Shown: piece by piece, positions 1 through 6,412 of the stretch | Numbering within the stretch: the first letter of the stretch is position 1 | How the letters are laid out: every line of letters begins with the position of its first letter | From: Bacteroidota bacterium | GTDB lineage: Bacteria > Bacteroidota > Bacteroidia > Bacteroidales > PXBB01 | Reading direction: 5' to 3' | Assembly (NCBI GenBank): GCA_022708385.1 | Contig: JAKIYU010000098.1 | Coordinates: 1 to 8,818 of the forward strand | Length of the DNA stretch: 8,818 nucleotides | Translations under genes and position numbers: made by a program | The notes under the pieces: model-generated | What the model saw: only the letters and a program-made list of their open reading frames with translations | What the model was told of the DNA's origin: nothing | The model's database searches: none

Positions 1-1483
1 ATTTTTCTTCGGCTAGTTCGGGAACTTCTTCAAACGACTGTGTGAGTGTTGTTCCCGGCTTGGAAGGTATAAGGCTTGAGAGCCTGTTGGCTTCAGACAG
101 GGGTAGTCCCAGTACGCGGGCTACGCTTTTAACCGACGATTTGGCAGCCATAGTGCCAAAGGTTACTATCTGTGCTACTTTTTCTTCCCCATATTTATCA
201 ATTACATATTTAATTACCTTTTCCCTGCCGGCATCGTCGAAGTCGATATCAACATCAGGCATAGAAATACGTTCGGGGTTGAGGAATCGTTCGAAAAGGA
301 GGTTGTATTTAATCGGGTCAACAGTGGTTATGCCTGTACAAAAGGCTACAATAGAGCCTGCGGCAGAGCCTCTTCCGGGGCCTACGGCTACATCCATTTT
401 ACGCGCTTCGTTTATAAAATCCTGAACAATAAGAAAGTACCCTGCAAACCCCATAAATTTTATCATGTCAAGCTCATAGTCAATACGTTCCCTGACTTCA
501 GGTGTTATCTCGGGAAACAGCTTTTTGGCCCCTTCGTTGGTTAGGTAGGCCAGATAATCATCATCGGTTTCAAAACCTTCGGGCAAAGGAAATTTTGGCA
601 GGATAATATCGTGTTTGAGGGCGTATTTTTCAATTTTATTGGTTATTTCAATAGTGTTGCTTATGGCTTCGGGAACGTTTTTAAAAAGCGCCATCATTTC
701 TTCGGGCGTTTTAAGGTATTCTTGTCCCGAATACTTCATGCGTGTTTCATCGTTAAGTTCCTTTTTGGTATTAAGGCATACCAATATGTCGTGCGCTTCG
801 GCATCTTCGGCATTAATAAAATGAACATCGTTGCTAGCCACCAGTTTCACCTTGAATTTTTCGGCCATCTTTATCAATTCTTTGTTGACAATTACCTGGT
901 CGGCAAGGCCATGATTTTGAAGTTCCAGGTAGTCGCCAAAAATGCCGAGGTATTCTTTTACTGTTTCTTCTGCTTTTTTGATATTGTTTTCGAGAATAAG
1001 GCTGGGTATTTCCCCGCCCAGGCAGGCGCTCATGGCAATTAAATCTTTATTGTATTTGCGCAGGAGTTCTTTGTCGATTCTGGGGGTGTAATAAAAGCCT
1101 TCTTTAAATCCTAATGTGCAAAGGCGTGAAAGATTTCTGTACCCCTCTTTGTTTTTGGCAAGCAAAATAAGGTGGTAACCACTGCGGTCTTCTTTGCCTT
1201 TTTTTTCGTGCCGGCTGCCTTCTGCCACATAAAACTCACAACCGATTATAGGTTTTATATTTTTATTTTGGGCTTCTTTTACAAAACGCATAACGCCATA
1301 CATATTGCCATGGTCGGTAATGGCTACTGCAGTCATTCCTGATGCTTTTACCTTATCAATCAGCTTGTCGATGGGTGCTGCGCCATCGAGGATGGAAAAT
1401 TGTGTATGCACATGCAGATGCGTAAACAAACTCTCAGGTGTTTCGGCAACGTTTTCATTTTTGGGGGGGGTGGTTTCCGGCAT
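1..1483 (-). CDS. dnaE: DNA polymerase III alpha subunit, N-terminal 494 residues (runs off left edge)
   Basis: This is the catalytic subunit of the replicative DNA polymerase, which extends DNA at the fork. I translated it by hand from the ATG at 1481-1483; the frame stays open to the window edge. The PHP domain comes first (about residues 20-290), starting with HLHVHTQFSILDG at 22-34, then DHGN at 57-60, E83, H104 and NDVH at 218-221. These look like an intact set of PHP metal ligands, unlike the degenerate PHP of E. coli DnaE. The palm follows, with GPGRGSAAGS at 369-378 and PDVDIDFDD at 409-417; D412 and D414 match the first two catalytic aspartates (E. coli D401, D403). The third aspartate, fingers and C-terminal domains lie outside the window. 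Family members are usually about 1,100-1,250 residues, so roughly 40% is here. Many homologues begin just before the HLHVHT motif, so the 19-20 residue leader, which contains a C8 run, may be an extension or an over-called start; an in-frame TTG lies at codon 19. I saw no strong ribosome site or promoter in the 111 bp upstream. Confidence 0.97.
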   Translation of the reverse strand, partial: MPETTPPKNENVAETPESLFTHLHVHTQFSILDGAAPIDKLIDKVKASGMTAVAITDHGNMYGVMRFVKEAQNKNIKPIIGCEFYVAEGSRHEKKGKEDRSGYHLILLAKNKEGYRNLSRLCTLGFKEGFYYTPRIDKELLRKYNKDLIAMSACLGGEIPSLILENNIKKAEETVKEYLGIFGDYLELQNHGLADQVIVNKELIKMAEKFKVKLVASNDVHFINAEDAEAHDILVCLNTKKELNDETRMKYSGQEYLKTPEEMMALFKNVPEAISNTIEITNKIEKYALKHDIILPKFPLPEGFETDDDYLAYLTNEGAKKLFPEITPEVRERIDYELDMIKFMGFAGYFLIVQDFINEARKMDVAVGPGRGSAAGSIVAFCTGITTVDPIKYNLLFERFLNPERISMPDVDIDFDDAGREKVIKYVIDKYGEEKVAQIVTFGTMAAKSSVKSVARVLGLPLSEANRLSSLIPSKPGTTLTQSFEEVPELAEEK

Positions 1484-1560
1484 ATAGAATTTCTTTAAAT
1501 ATTTTAAGTTTTCTTTTGTAAAAATATTTAAAAACCGGCATTGTTCAGTAAAAAGATATT

Positions 1561-1581
1561 AACAAAAAAGGTTTTTTTGTT
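1561..1581 (-). terminator. A/T-rich hairpin after the T9SS gene, possible terminator
   Basis: A near-perfect inverted repeat has arms AACAAAAAA (1561-1569) and TTTTTTGTT (1573-1581) with a three-base loop. It begins 14 bases beyond the stop codon of the T9SS-sorted protein on the minus strand and is followed by another T-rich stretch. The position suits an intrinsic terminator separating the secreted-protein operon from dnaE. The stem is almost all A-T, so it would be weak, and it could be a chance feature of AT-rich intergenic DNA. Confidence 0.35.
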
Positions 1582-1594
1582 AAATATGCCCTGT

Positions 1595-2521
1595 CTATTC
1601 TATGATAATCTTTTTATACAAGGATTGGTGGCCGGGAACATTGACGTGAAGAATGTAAGTCCCGCTCTTCAGGTTGTTGCGTTGCAGTATGCAGAGCCGG
1701 TTTTGATAGCTGTTAATTTTTTGCAAATGTTTTCCGCTTAAATCGTAAAGATTTATGATAGCTGTTTTTCTGTATGTTTCGGGCAGTAAGATGTAAGTTG
1801 ATGTCGAAAAAGGGTTGGGATAGACTGTAATATCAATCTCGGGGTTTAACTTCGGAAGGAACCCTGGCATGTCGGCAAAAGACACGACGAGGTTGTCTAT
1901 CATCCAACCGGCTTTATTGGTCTGGATAGCATCGCTCTTGAAGGTAAACCGCATATAAAGGGTGTCGGGAATGTCCTTAACAAGCATGGCCCAAACCCAC
2001 TGAATGCGCGAATGTACCCAGCCTGCCGAAGTGCCTGAAAAGCCATGTATGCCACCAGCCAGCGTATCTTGTAGGGTGTAGAAGTTTTCGGTGTGATAGA
2101 TAAGGTAGGTTGTATCATAGATAGCGTTAATCCAGCTCTGCCCGTGGTCGTAAGATACTTCAATATAACCGCCGTCGGTAAGGGTGTCGGTTTGGTATTT
2201 ATGCCTGAAACCCACTATCATGTTGGTGAACATGTAATTGGGAATCCTCAGTTCGAAAGATGCAAGGGCGTTGGTGTCGTAGGGTGTTGTAAGCCTTGTG
2301 CAAAGGGCGTAGGGTGGTGTATAAGCCGAATCGAAAAAGGGTTTGGCAGGTACGCCTGTTTCCCATAATGGGTTTTGGGCTGTGTCGGTGTACAACAAAG
2401 GACAGATATTGTCGAAATGGCAGCTGTCGATATCGTAAACACCAAGCAGGGAGTCTATTTGGGCATGGATACTATAAGAAGTGAATGTAAAGGCAATGAA
2501 AAGAAAAATGATTTTTTTCAT
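1595..2521 (-). CDS. Secreted beta-sandwich protein with type IX secretion C-terminal sorting domain
   Basis: A 308-residue exported protein of unknown specific function. Residues 1-20 are a Sec signal peptide (MKK, a hydrophobic core, then SIHA before Q21). Residues about 85-216 look like a jelly-roll or MAM-like beta-sandwich: GGYIEVSYDHGQSW at 117-130 and GWMIDNLVVSF at 205-215 are the typical strands of such domains in Bacteroidota extracellular proteins. Residues about 228-308 are a T9SS type A sorting domain, with YPNPF at 234-238, NLYDLSGK at 257-264, LKSGTYILHV at 284-293 and the basic KKIIIE end. In that system the domain directs outer-membrane export and is normally cleaved, with the cargo attached to the cell surface or released. 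No catalytic motif was seen, so binding or adhesion is more likely than enzyme activity. The gene starts 21 bp after the lectin-fold gene on the same strand and is probably co-transcribed with it. An out-of-frame ATG four bases upstream of the chosen start gives no usable protein. Confidence 0.9.
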   Translation of the reverse strand: MKKIIFLFIAFTFTSYSIHAQIDSLLGVYDIDSCHFDNICPLLYTDTAQNPLWETGVPAKPFFDSAYTPPYALCTRLTTPYDTNALASFELRIPNYMFTNMIVGFRHKYQTDTLTDGGYIEVSYDHGQSWINAIYDTTYLIYHTENFYTLQDTLAGGIHGFSGTSAGWVHSRIQWVWAMLVKDIPDTLYMRFTFKSDAIQTNKAGWMIDNLVVSFADMPGFLPKLNPEIDITVYPNPFSTSTYILLPETYRKTAIINLYDLSGKHLQKINSYQNRLCILQRNNLKSGTYILHVNVPGHQSLYKKIIIE

Positions 2522-2542
2522 GCATTAAGGGTTAAACACGGA

Positions 2543-3157
2543 CTATTTATTATCGTATTCTATAATGTAGTACAACTGGGAGGTACATATCAGGTCGTTC
2601 CATTCGCCTGCAGCGCCCAGGTTACTTGTTTTAGCAGGCCATCCTGTGAGCCCCATGGCCGCACAATGCTGAACTGTGGCAAAGTTATCGGGTTCGTTGG
2701 GTTTGCCTTTGCTTTTGCCACCCCAGTTGTAAAAAGATTCTACCATAGCCCTGCCATTTTTCTGACCGTTTTCCCCTTCTCCCATCCAGAAGCTGGTGCC
2801 AAGTCCGTCGTTATTGCCATCCCAAAGCCATGTGCCTTCTGTTTTTTTGTCGGTAGCACCCAGCCATATATAAGCAATGCCCCCGCCGGTGCTTATAGCC
2901 ACGTAATTGGGTGCAATGCCTGCATTTTTGCTTACGGCCGTAAAAACAGCTTTTTGTTCAGCTTCATTGTTTATTTCTACCAGATATCCGCCCCGTTCAA
3001 CAGCACAAGCAGCGGCCTGGGGCCAGGTCTTCTGTTCTTTGACCACTTCATATTTTTTATTGTTGTGCGTAAAGGTAAAAATGTGTGTGGTGTCGGCACA
3101 TTGTGAAAAAGCGTTTACCGTGAACAGTAAACATATTAAAGTTATCAGCGATTTCAT
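2543..3157 (-). CDS. Exported C-type lectin fold protein
   Basis: A 204-residue secreted protein with one C-type lectin-like domain, the fold that binds sugars through calcium in animals and various ligands in bacteria. Residues 1-18 form a signal peptide, with cleavage likely before Q19. Domain landmarks in order: W45 and C51 with the following GGYLVEINN stretch (57-64 region), IWLGATD at 97-103 in place of WIGL, W110 and W112, NW at 144-145, NEPDN at 154-158, HC at 164-165, WND at 186-188, C191 and IIEY at 198-201. C51 with C191 is a plausible long-range disulfide. EPD followed later by WND resembles the EPN/WND calcium-site-2 pair of mannose-type lectins, with Asp for Asn, so calcium-dependent sugar binding is possible but unproven. 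The protein has no C-terminal T9SS domain, so on its own signals it would reach the periplasm. It is the first gene of a probable two-gene operon with the T9SS-sorted protein. Confidence 0.88.
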   Translation of the reverse strand: MKSLITLICLLFTVNAFSQCADTTHIFTFTHNNKKYEVVKEQKTWPQAAACAVERGGYLVEINNEAEQKAVFTAVSKNAGIAPNYVAISTGGGIAYIWLGATDKKTEGTWLWDGNNDGLGTSFWMGEGENGQKNGRAMVESFYNWGGKSKGKPNEPDNFATVQHCAAMGLTGWPAKTSNLGAAGEWNDLICTSQLYYIIEYDNK

Positions 3158-3173
3158 GGTGATACGTTTTTGT

Positions 3174-3359
3174 TTAATAGAATAACAAATTTAGATAATA
3201 ACATAACAAAAACGAAAACTCTGCTGATTTATTTTTAAGCAGATTATTAACAATTTCCCATTCATCCATAAGCTCCCTTAATTTTTTCAGGGTTATTTCA
3301 GGGTTGTCGGGGTCTTCTTCAATTTTAATGCAAATGGCTGTAAGAACTTCAAAGCACAT
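3174..3359 (-). CDS. Hpt-like C-terminal tail fragment of the broken hybrid kinase
   Basis: From the ATG at 3357-3359 this encodes about 61 residues beginning MCFEVLTAICIKIEE and continuing with DPDNPEITLKKLRELMDEW. An in-frame TTG two codons earlier is also possible. The pattern (helix after the phosphorylated histidine, an acidic IEE turn, then a long helix with L..L...W) resembles the second half of a histidine phosphotransfer (Hpt) domain, which in hybrid kinases follows the last receiver. The expected H..KG motif should come just before residue 1 and is absent. The start overlaps the preceding receiver frame by 11 bases (ATGTGCTTTGA), which could look like translational coupling, but the coding content is that of a domain fragment. 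The last 15 or so residues are hydrophobic and probably read into intergenic sequence. The family assignment is by eye. Confidence 0.45.
   Translation of the reverse strand: MCFEVLTAICIKIEEDPDNPEITLKKLRELMDEWEIVNNLLKNKSAEFSFLLCYYLNLLFY
3186..3216 (-). promoter_or_regulatory. Bacteroidota-type promoter for the lectin/T9SS operon
   Basis: On the minus strand a perfect TAnnTTTG -7 element (TAAATTTG, 3186-3193) follows a -33-like TTCG (3213-3216; consensus TTTG) with a 19-base spacer. This is the established spacing for the primary sigma factor of Bacteroidota. The predicted transcription start would lie near 3178-3180, about 20 bases before the lectin ATG at 3157. The element overlaps the extreme 3' end of the kinase remnant. 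Confidence 0.6.
3206..3243 (-). terminator. Hairpin with T-rich tail, possible terminator of the kinase gene
   Basis: On the minus strand a six-base stem (TCTGCT with AGCAGA, 3238-3243 and 3220-3225) closes a 12-base A/T-rich loop and runs into GTTTTCGTTTTTG. This resembles an intrinsic terminator at the end of the kinase locus and lies next to the lectin promoter. The stem is short and the sequence is inside the nominal open frame of the Hpt-like tail, so the call is tentative. Confidence 0.3.
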
Positions 3360-3891
3360 ATTCAATTACATCGCGCCCGTTTTTGGCCGTCAATATGTGT
3401 GAAGCAGGAAGGATGTTATGCAAAAGTGCACGGATAACTTCAAGGTTAAGCGGTACGTCTTCAGCAACAAGAATAATATGCTCATGCAGTGAAAGAGGCC
3501 GAGATGTTTTAAAATTTTGTTCGGCTGATATTTGCCCTGCTTCATTCAATAGGGTCTCAGGTTCAAAAATGTTGTTCAAATATTCAAATAAGTCGCTCGA
3601 TTTAACAGGTTTTATAATATTATAGCGAATGCCCATTTTTCTGCACTCATCACGAACTTTGCTGTAGTCGATAGAGCTGTGAAGTAAAATGACGGGTTGT
3701 TTTTCAACATTTAAACCGATACGGTTTTTGATTAGTTTAATAGTTTCCAACCCATCCATATAGGGCATTTGATAATCAACAATTAAAACGTCAAAGTCGT
3801 TTTGTTTTTCCATAATATTAAGAGCAGCCAGTCCATTATCGCATCCGGTAAATTTAATGCCCCAGTAACTGAGCATGTGTTCAAGTATCAT
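3349..3891 (-). CDS. Receiver-domain fragment: REC1 lacking beta-1, followed by the start of REC2
   Basis: This 180-residue piece comes from the C-terminal half of the broken hybrid kinase. Residues 1-110 are a receiver domain with phosphoacceptor D39 (VLIVDYQMP, 35-43), S72 and K94 (IIKP, 92-95). Its first strand and acidic pair are missing: the frame begins at MILEHMLSYWG, which in intact receivers follows a DDN..NR stretch. Reading three codons upstream of the ATG in this frame gives K-N-R, as expected for a receiver. A linker (111-136) leads to a second receiver with the acidic pair E144-D145 (ILVAED), broken off in its first helix at GRDVIEYVL. REC1 therefore has the aspartate but no acidic pair, and REC2 has the acidic pair but no aspartate; neither should be phosphorylatable. 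The ATG overlaps the TGA of the upstream kinase piece (ATGA). As an independent protein it is unlikely to be functional. Confidence 0.8.
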   Translation of the reverse strand: MILEHMLSYWGIKFTGCDNGLAALNIMEKQNDFDVLIVDYQMPYMDGLETIKLIKNRIGLNVEKQPVILLHSSIDYSKVRDECRKMGIRYNIIKPVKSSDLFEYLNNIFEPETLLNEAGQISAEQNFKTSRPLSLHEHIILVAEDVPLNLEVIRALLHNILPASHILTAKNGRDVIEYVL

Positions 3892-6302
3892 CCTGTTTTT
3901 ATCAAATCCATTTCGAGTTTTCCGGCTTCTATTTTAGAAAAGTCGAGTATGTCGCTGATTACACCCAGCAGTGTTTGAGCTGACGTATTAATATTTTCAA
4001 CATACTGGTTTTGAATTTTATTGAGCGGGGTATTGACAAGCAATTCCGAAAAACCGATAACACCATTCAACGGGGTTCTTATTTCGTGGCTCATGTTGGC
4101 AAGAAAAACCGATTTGGCTTTGCTGGCGCTTTCGGCAACTTCTTTGGCTTTAATAAGCTCGTTTTGAATCTTCTTTCTGTTTTCAATATTCCTGCTGACA
4201 CCTGTCAGCTCAATTTCGTTATCGCTATTATAACGGTATTTTACGGTTGATTCAATCCAAATAAGGCTGCCGTTTTTATGGTATTGTTGCAGTTGAAAAA
4301 TAAAACGGTCAGGTATTTTTTCTTTGTTAAATAATTTTTGAACATTCTCGGTAATCTGGCTGTTGACTTCGGCAAAAAAGGCTGCAGGCATACTTTTTTC
4401 CAAGCCCTCTTCGATGGCTTCTTCGGGTGTAAGCCCCCTAAGTTCATAAATTGAGGGACTGATATAAGTAAATTTGTTCTGATTAAGGTTGAAAACCCAT
4501 ATTACATCGGAGGTATTTTCGGTAATAAGTCTGTATTTGCGTTCATTTTCAATGAGTAGCATTTCGGCTTTTTTTCTTTCAATAATTTCCCATGTAACAT
4601 CAGCCAGAAAAGAAACTGTTGCCACATCTTCCTGGTCGTAATCGGCCGGTTTATTTCCTACCCCCAGAATGGCTACAATTTTGTTTTTTCTGAAAACAGG
4701 CACAACGAGCTCTCTGATTACCTCGGCATGTCCTTCGGGTAAGCCTTTTTTATGGGGAAGCGAAGCATAGTCGTTGTGAATTACGGGCTTTTTTTGAGAA
4801 ATACAGTCTGTCCACACACCTGCTTTTTCGATGGAATATTGTGCGCCTTTGCCTTCTGCTTTACAGAATATATCAGTTGTTGCAGTTGACCATTGCTGAA
4901 GAGTTAACGTTTTTTGATCTTCGCTCAGAAAATGATAAAATGCAATAGGGCTGTTTACCAAAGTGCCCACATAATCGAGGGCTTGCCGCAGCACTTCATC
5001 AAGTGAATGCGATGCCGCAAAATCAATCATTTTAAAGCGAATCTCGTCGGTTTGTATGCCTCTTTTGTAATTAGTAATATCCCTTGCAATACCTTCCAAG
5101 CCAACTATTTTGCCCGAATCATTTATAACAATACCGCTCGTAGTGAACCATCTCCATGTGCCATCGGCGTGCCTGAGCCGAAACTCAGTGCCTTCCTGCC
5201 GTTGCTGTGTTTCGATGGCTATGTTTAAAAACGCTTCACATTTACTGTGGTCGTCGGGATGCAAAAGGTCTTTATAAGAGTAGCCTAAGTAAGAATTGGG
5301 TTTATACCCCAGTAAATGATAAAAAGCACTCGAAATAAATGTAAATATACCACTCAAATTCAGGGTATAAATAATATCCAGGTTGTTTTCGATAAGATTG
5401 CGGTATTTTTCTTCGCTTTTCTTTAGTTTTTCTTCTGCGGTTTTACGCTCAGTAACATCAACAGTGACACACAGGAAAGACAAAATATTATTTCGGGAAT
5501 CTCTGATAAAAGTTATGGTTACTTCACCCCAGATAAAATTGCCGGCTTTATCAAGCAGTTCAAGTTCAATGCTTCTTGTTCGTTCGGGGTTGGCTTTTCC
5601 CGATGCTTCGAGCATCATTTCTTCTTTCAGGACTACCATAGCATAAGCATACGAAGCCGGTGTCATAATTTCAAACAGCTTCTTCGATTGGTATTCTTCG
5701 GTTTCATAACCAGTAAATTTTTCAATGGAAGGGCTTACATATTGGATGTTCATATTTGTGTCGAGCATGGTAATAACACTATTCATGTGTTTGGAAATAA
5801 GGTCGTTTTGCTTTTGGCTTTCCTTTAATGAATTTTGGGTTAAGATATGATTGGTAATATCTCTGGCTGCTGCATAAACAAGGTCGCCCACCGGTTGAGC
5901 ACTCCATTCAAAATAATGGTATGAGCCATCTTTTGAACGATACCTGTTAATGAATTTATCAATTTTTTGCTGCTTGGAGAGCTTCGACATTATGGCTAAA
6001 GTAGGTTCTGTATCTTCAGGATGTACAAAATCGAGAAAACGTTTCTTTTTCAATTCGCCCATGTTATAACCCAGTACTTCTTCCCAAGCCGGATTAAGTT
6101 TGATAAAAATATTATCGAAATTTACTATACAAAACAAGTCAATATTAACAGAGAAAAACCTGTTCAACTCTGTCTGAGTGTTCAGTTTATCTATAAACAT
6201 GGCGGTTTGGCGTGCGTACAACTCAAGAACATTGGCTTCTTCCAAGGTATGGCCTTTTTTATAAAAAAGTGTAAAATCTCCGACACATTTATGCTCCTTC
6301 AT
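3888..6302 (-). CDS. Sensor histidine kinase central fragment: GAF end-PAS-PAS-PAS-GAF-PAS-HisKA, no ATPase domain
   Basis: An 804-residue piece of a cytoplasmic sensor kinase. Residues 1-40 (VGDFTLFYKKG, then VLELYARQTAMFIDK) are the second half of a GAF domain, so the ATG at 6302 lies inside a domain and is not a native start; coding similarity continues upstream in this frame to about 6428. Three PAS domains follow (about 45-155, 165-290, 295-412), with typical ends such as VDVTERK and ARDITN. A second GAF domain (about 415-575) has GAQYSIEKAGVW and VPVFRKNKIVAILGVGNK. A fourth PAS (about 585-710) leads through a short helical linker to HisKA, with SHEIRTPLNG and phosphoacceptor H739. The protein stops at residue 804, at the end of the dimerisation helices (FSKIEAGKLEMDLIKTG). 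The N, G1, F and G2 boxes of the ATP-binding domain do not exist here or downstream, so autophosphorylation is impossible without a partner. Signal ligands cannot be predicted. Confidence 0.88.
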   Translation of the reverse strand: MKEHKCVGDFTLFYKKGHTLEEANVLELYARQTAMFIDKLNTQTELNRFFSVNIDLFCIVNFDNIFIKLNPAWEEVLGYNMGELKKKRFLDFVHPEDTEPTLAIMSKLSKQQKIDKFINRYRSKDGSYHYFEWSAQPVGDLVYAAARDITNHILTQNSLKESQKQNDLISKHMNSVITMLDTNMNIQYVSPSIEKFTGYETEEYQSKKLFEIMTPASYAYAMVVLKEEMMLEASGKANPERTRSIELELLDKAGNFIWGEVTITFIRDSRNNILSFLCVTVDVTERKTAEEKLKKSEEKYRNLIENNLDIIYTLNLSGIFTFISSAFYHLLGYKPNSYLGYSYKDLLHPDDHSKCEAFLNIAIETQQRQEGTEFRLRHADGTWRWFTTSGIVINDSGKIVGLEGIARDITNYKRGIQTDEIRFKMIDFAASHSLDEVLRQALDYVGTLVNSPIAFYHFLSEDQKTLTLQQWSTATTDIFCKAEGKGAQYSIEKAGVWTDCISQKKPVIHNDYASLPHKKGLPEGHAEVIRELVVPVFRKNKIVAILGVGNKPADYDQEDVATVSFLADVTWEIIERKKAEMLLIENERKYRLITENTSDVIWVFNLNQNKFTYISPSIYELRGLTPEEAIEEGLEKSMPAAFFAEVNSQITENVQKLFNKEKIPDRFIFQLQQYHKNGSLIWIESTVKYRYNSDNEIELTGVSRNIENRKKIQNELIKAKEVAESASKAKSVFLANMSHEIRTPLNGVIGFSELLVNTPLNKIQNQYVENINTSAQTLLGVISDILDFSKIEAGKLEMDLIKTG

Positions 6303-6412
6303 AATACGAATGAGTGCGATTTCTCCCAGATTAAAGGTGTTTTCGACGAGTTTTACTATTTGTGACGGAATGACCTTACCGGTAAGTTCTCTTAAATTTT
6401 CGAAACGTGTGA

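Noticed and set aside
42..1042. Plus-strand open frames of 60-143 codons opposite dnaE
   Set aside because: The minus strand encodes an unmistakable DnaE throughout. The plus-strand translations show no family features.
2375..3106. A 243-codon plus-strand open frame opposite the lectin gene
   Set aside because: It lies antisense to two well-supported exported proteins, has a low-complexity F/V/C-rich translation without domain features, and straddles the operon junction. It is a shadow frame.
3349..3891. Interpreting the ATGA and 11-base overlaps as a genuine translationally coupled split phosphorelay
   Set aside because: Both overlaps fall in the middle of conserved domains and the resulting proteins lack essential catalytic residues. 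Deletion junctions explain the pattern better.
6375..6386. Perfect 12-bp palindrome CTTACCGGTAAG
   Set aside because: It lies inside the GAF coding sequence and codes for the conserved ELTGKV part. It has no loop and no promoter context, so it is most likely coincidence and not an operator or a frameshift-stimulating hairpin.
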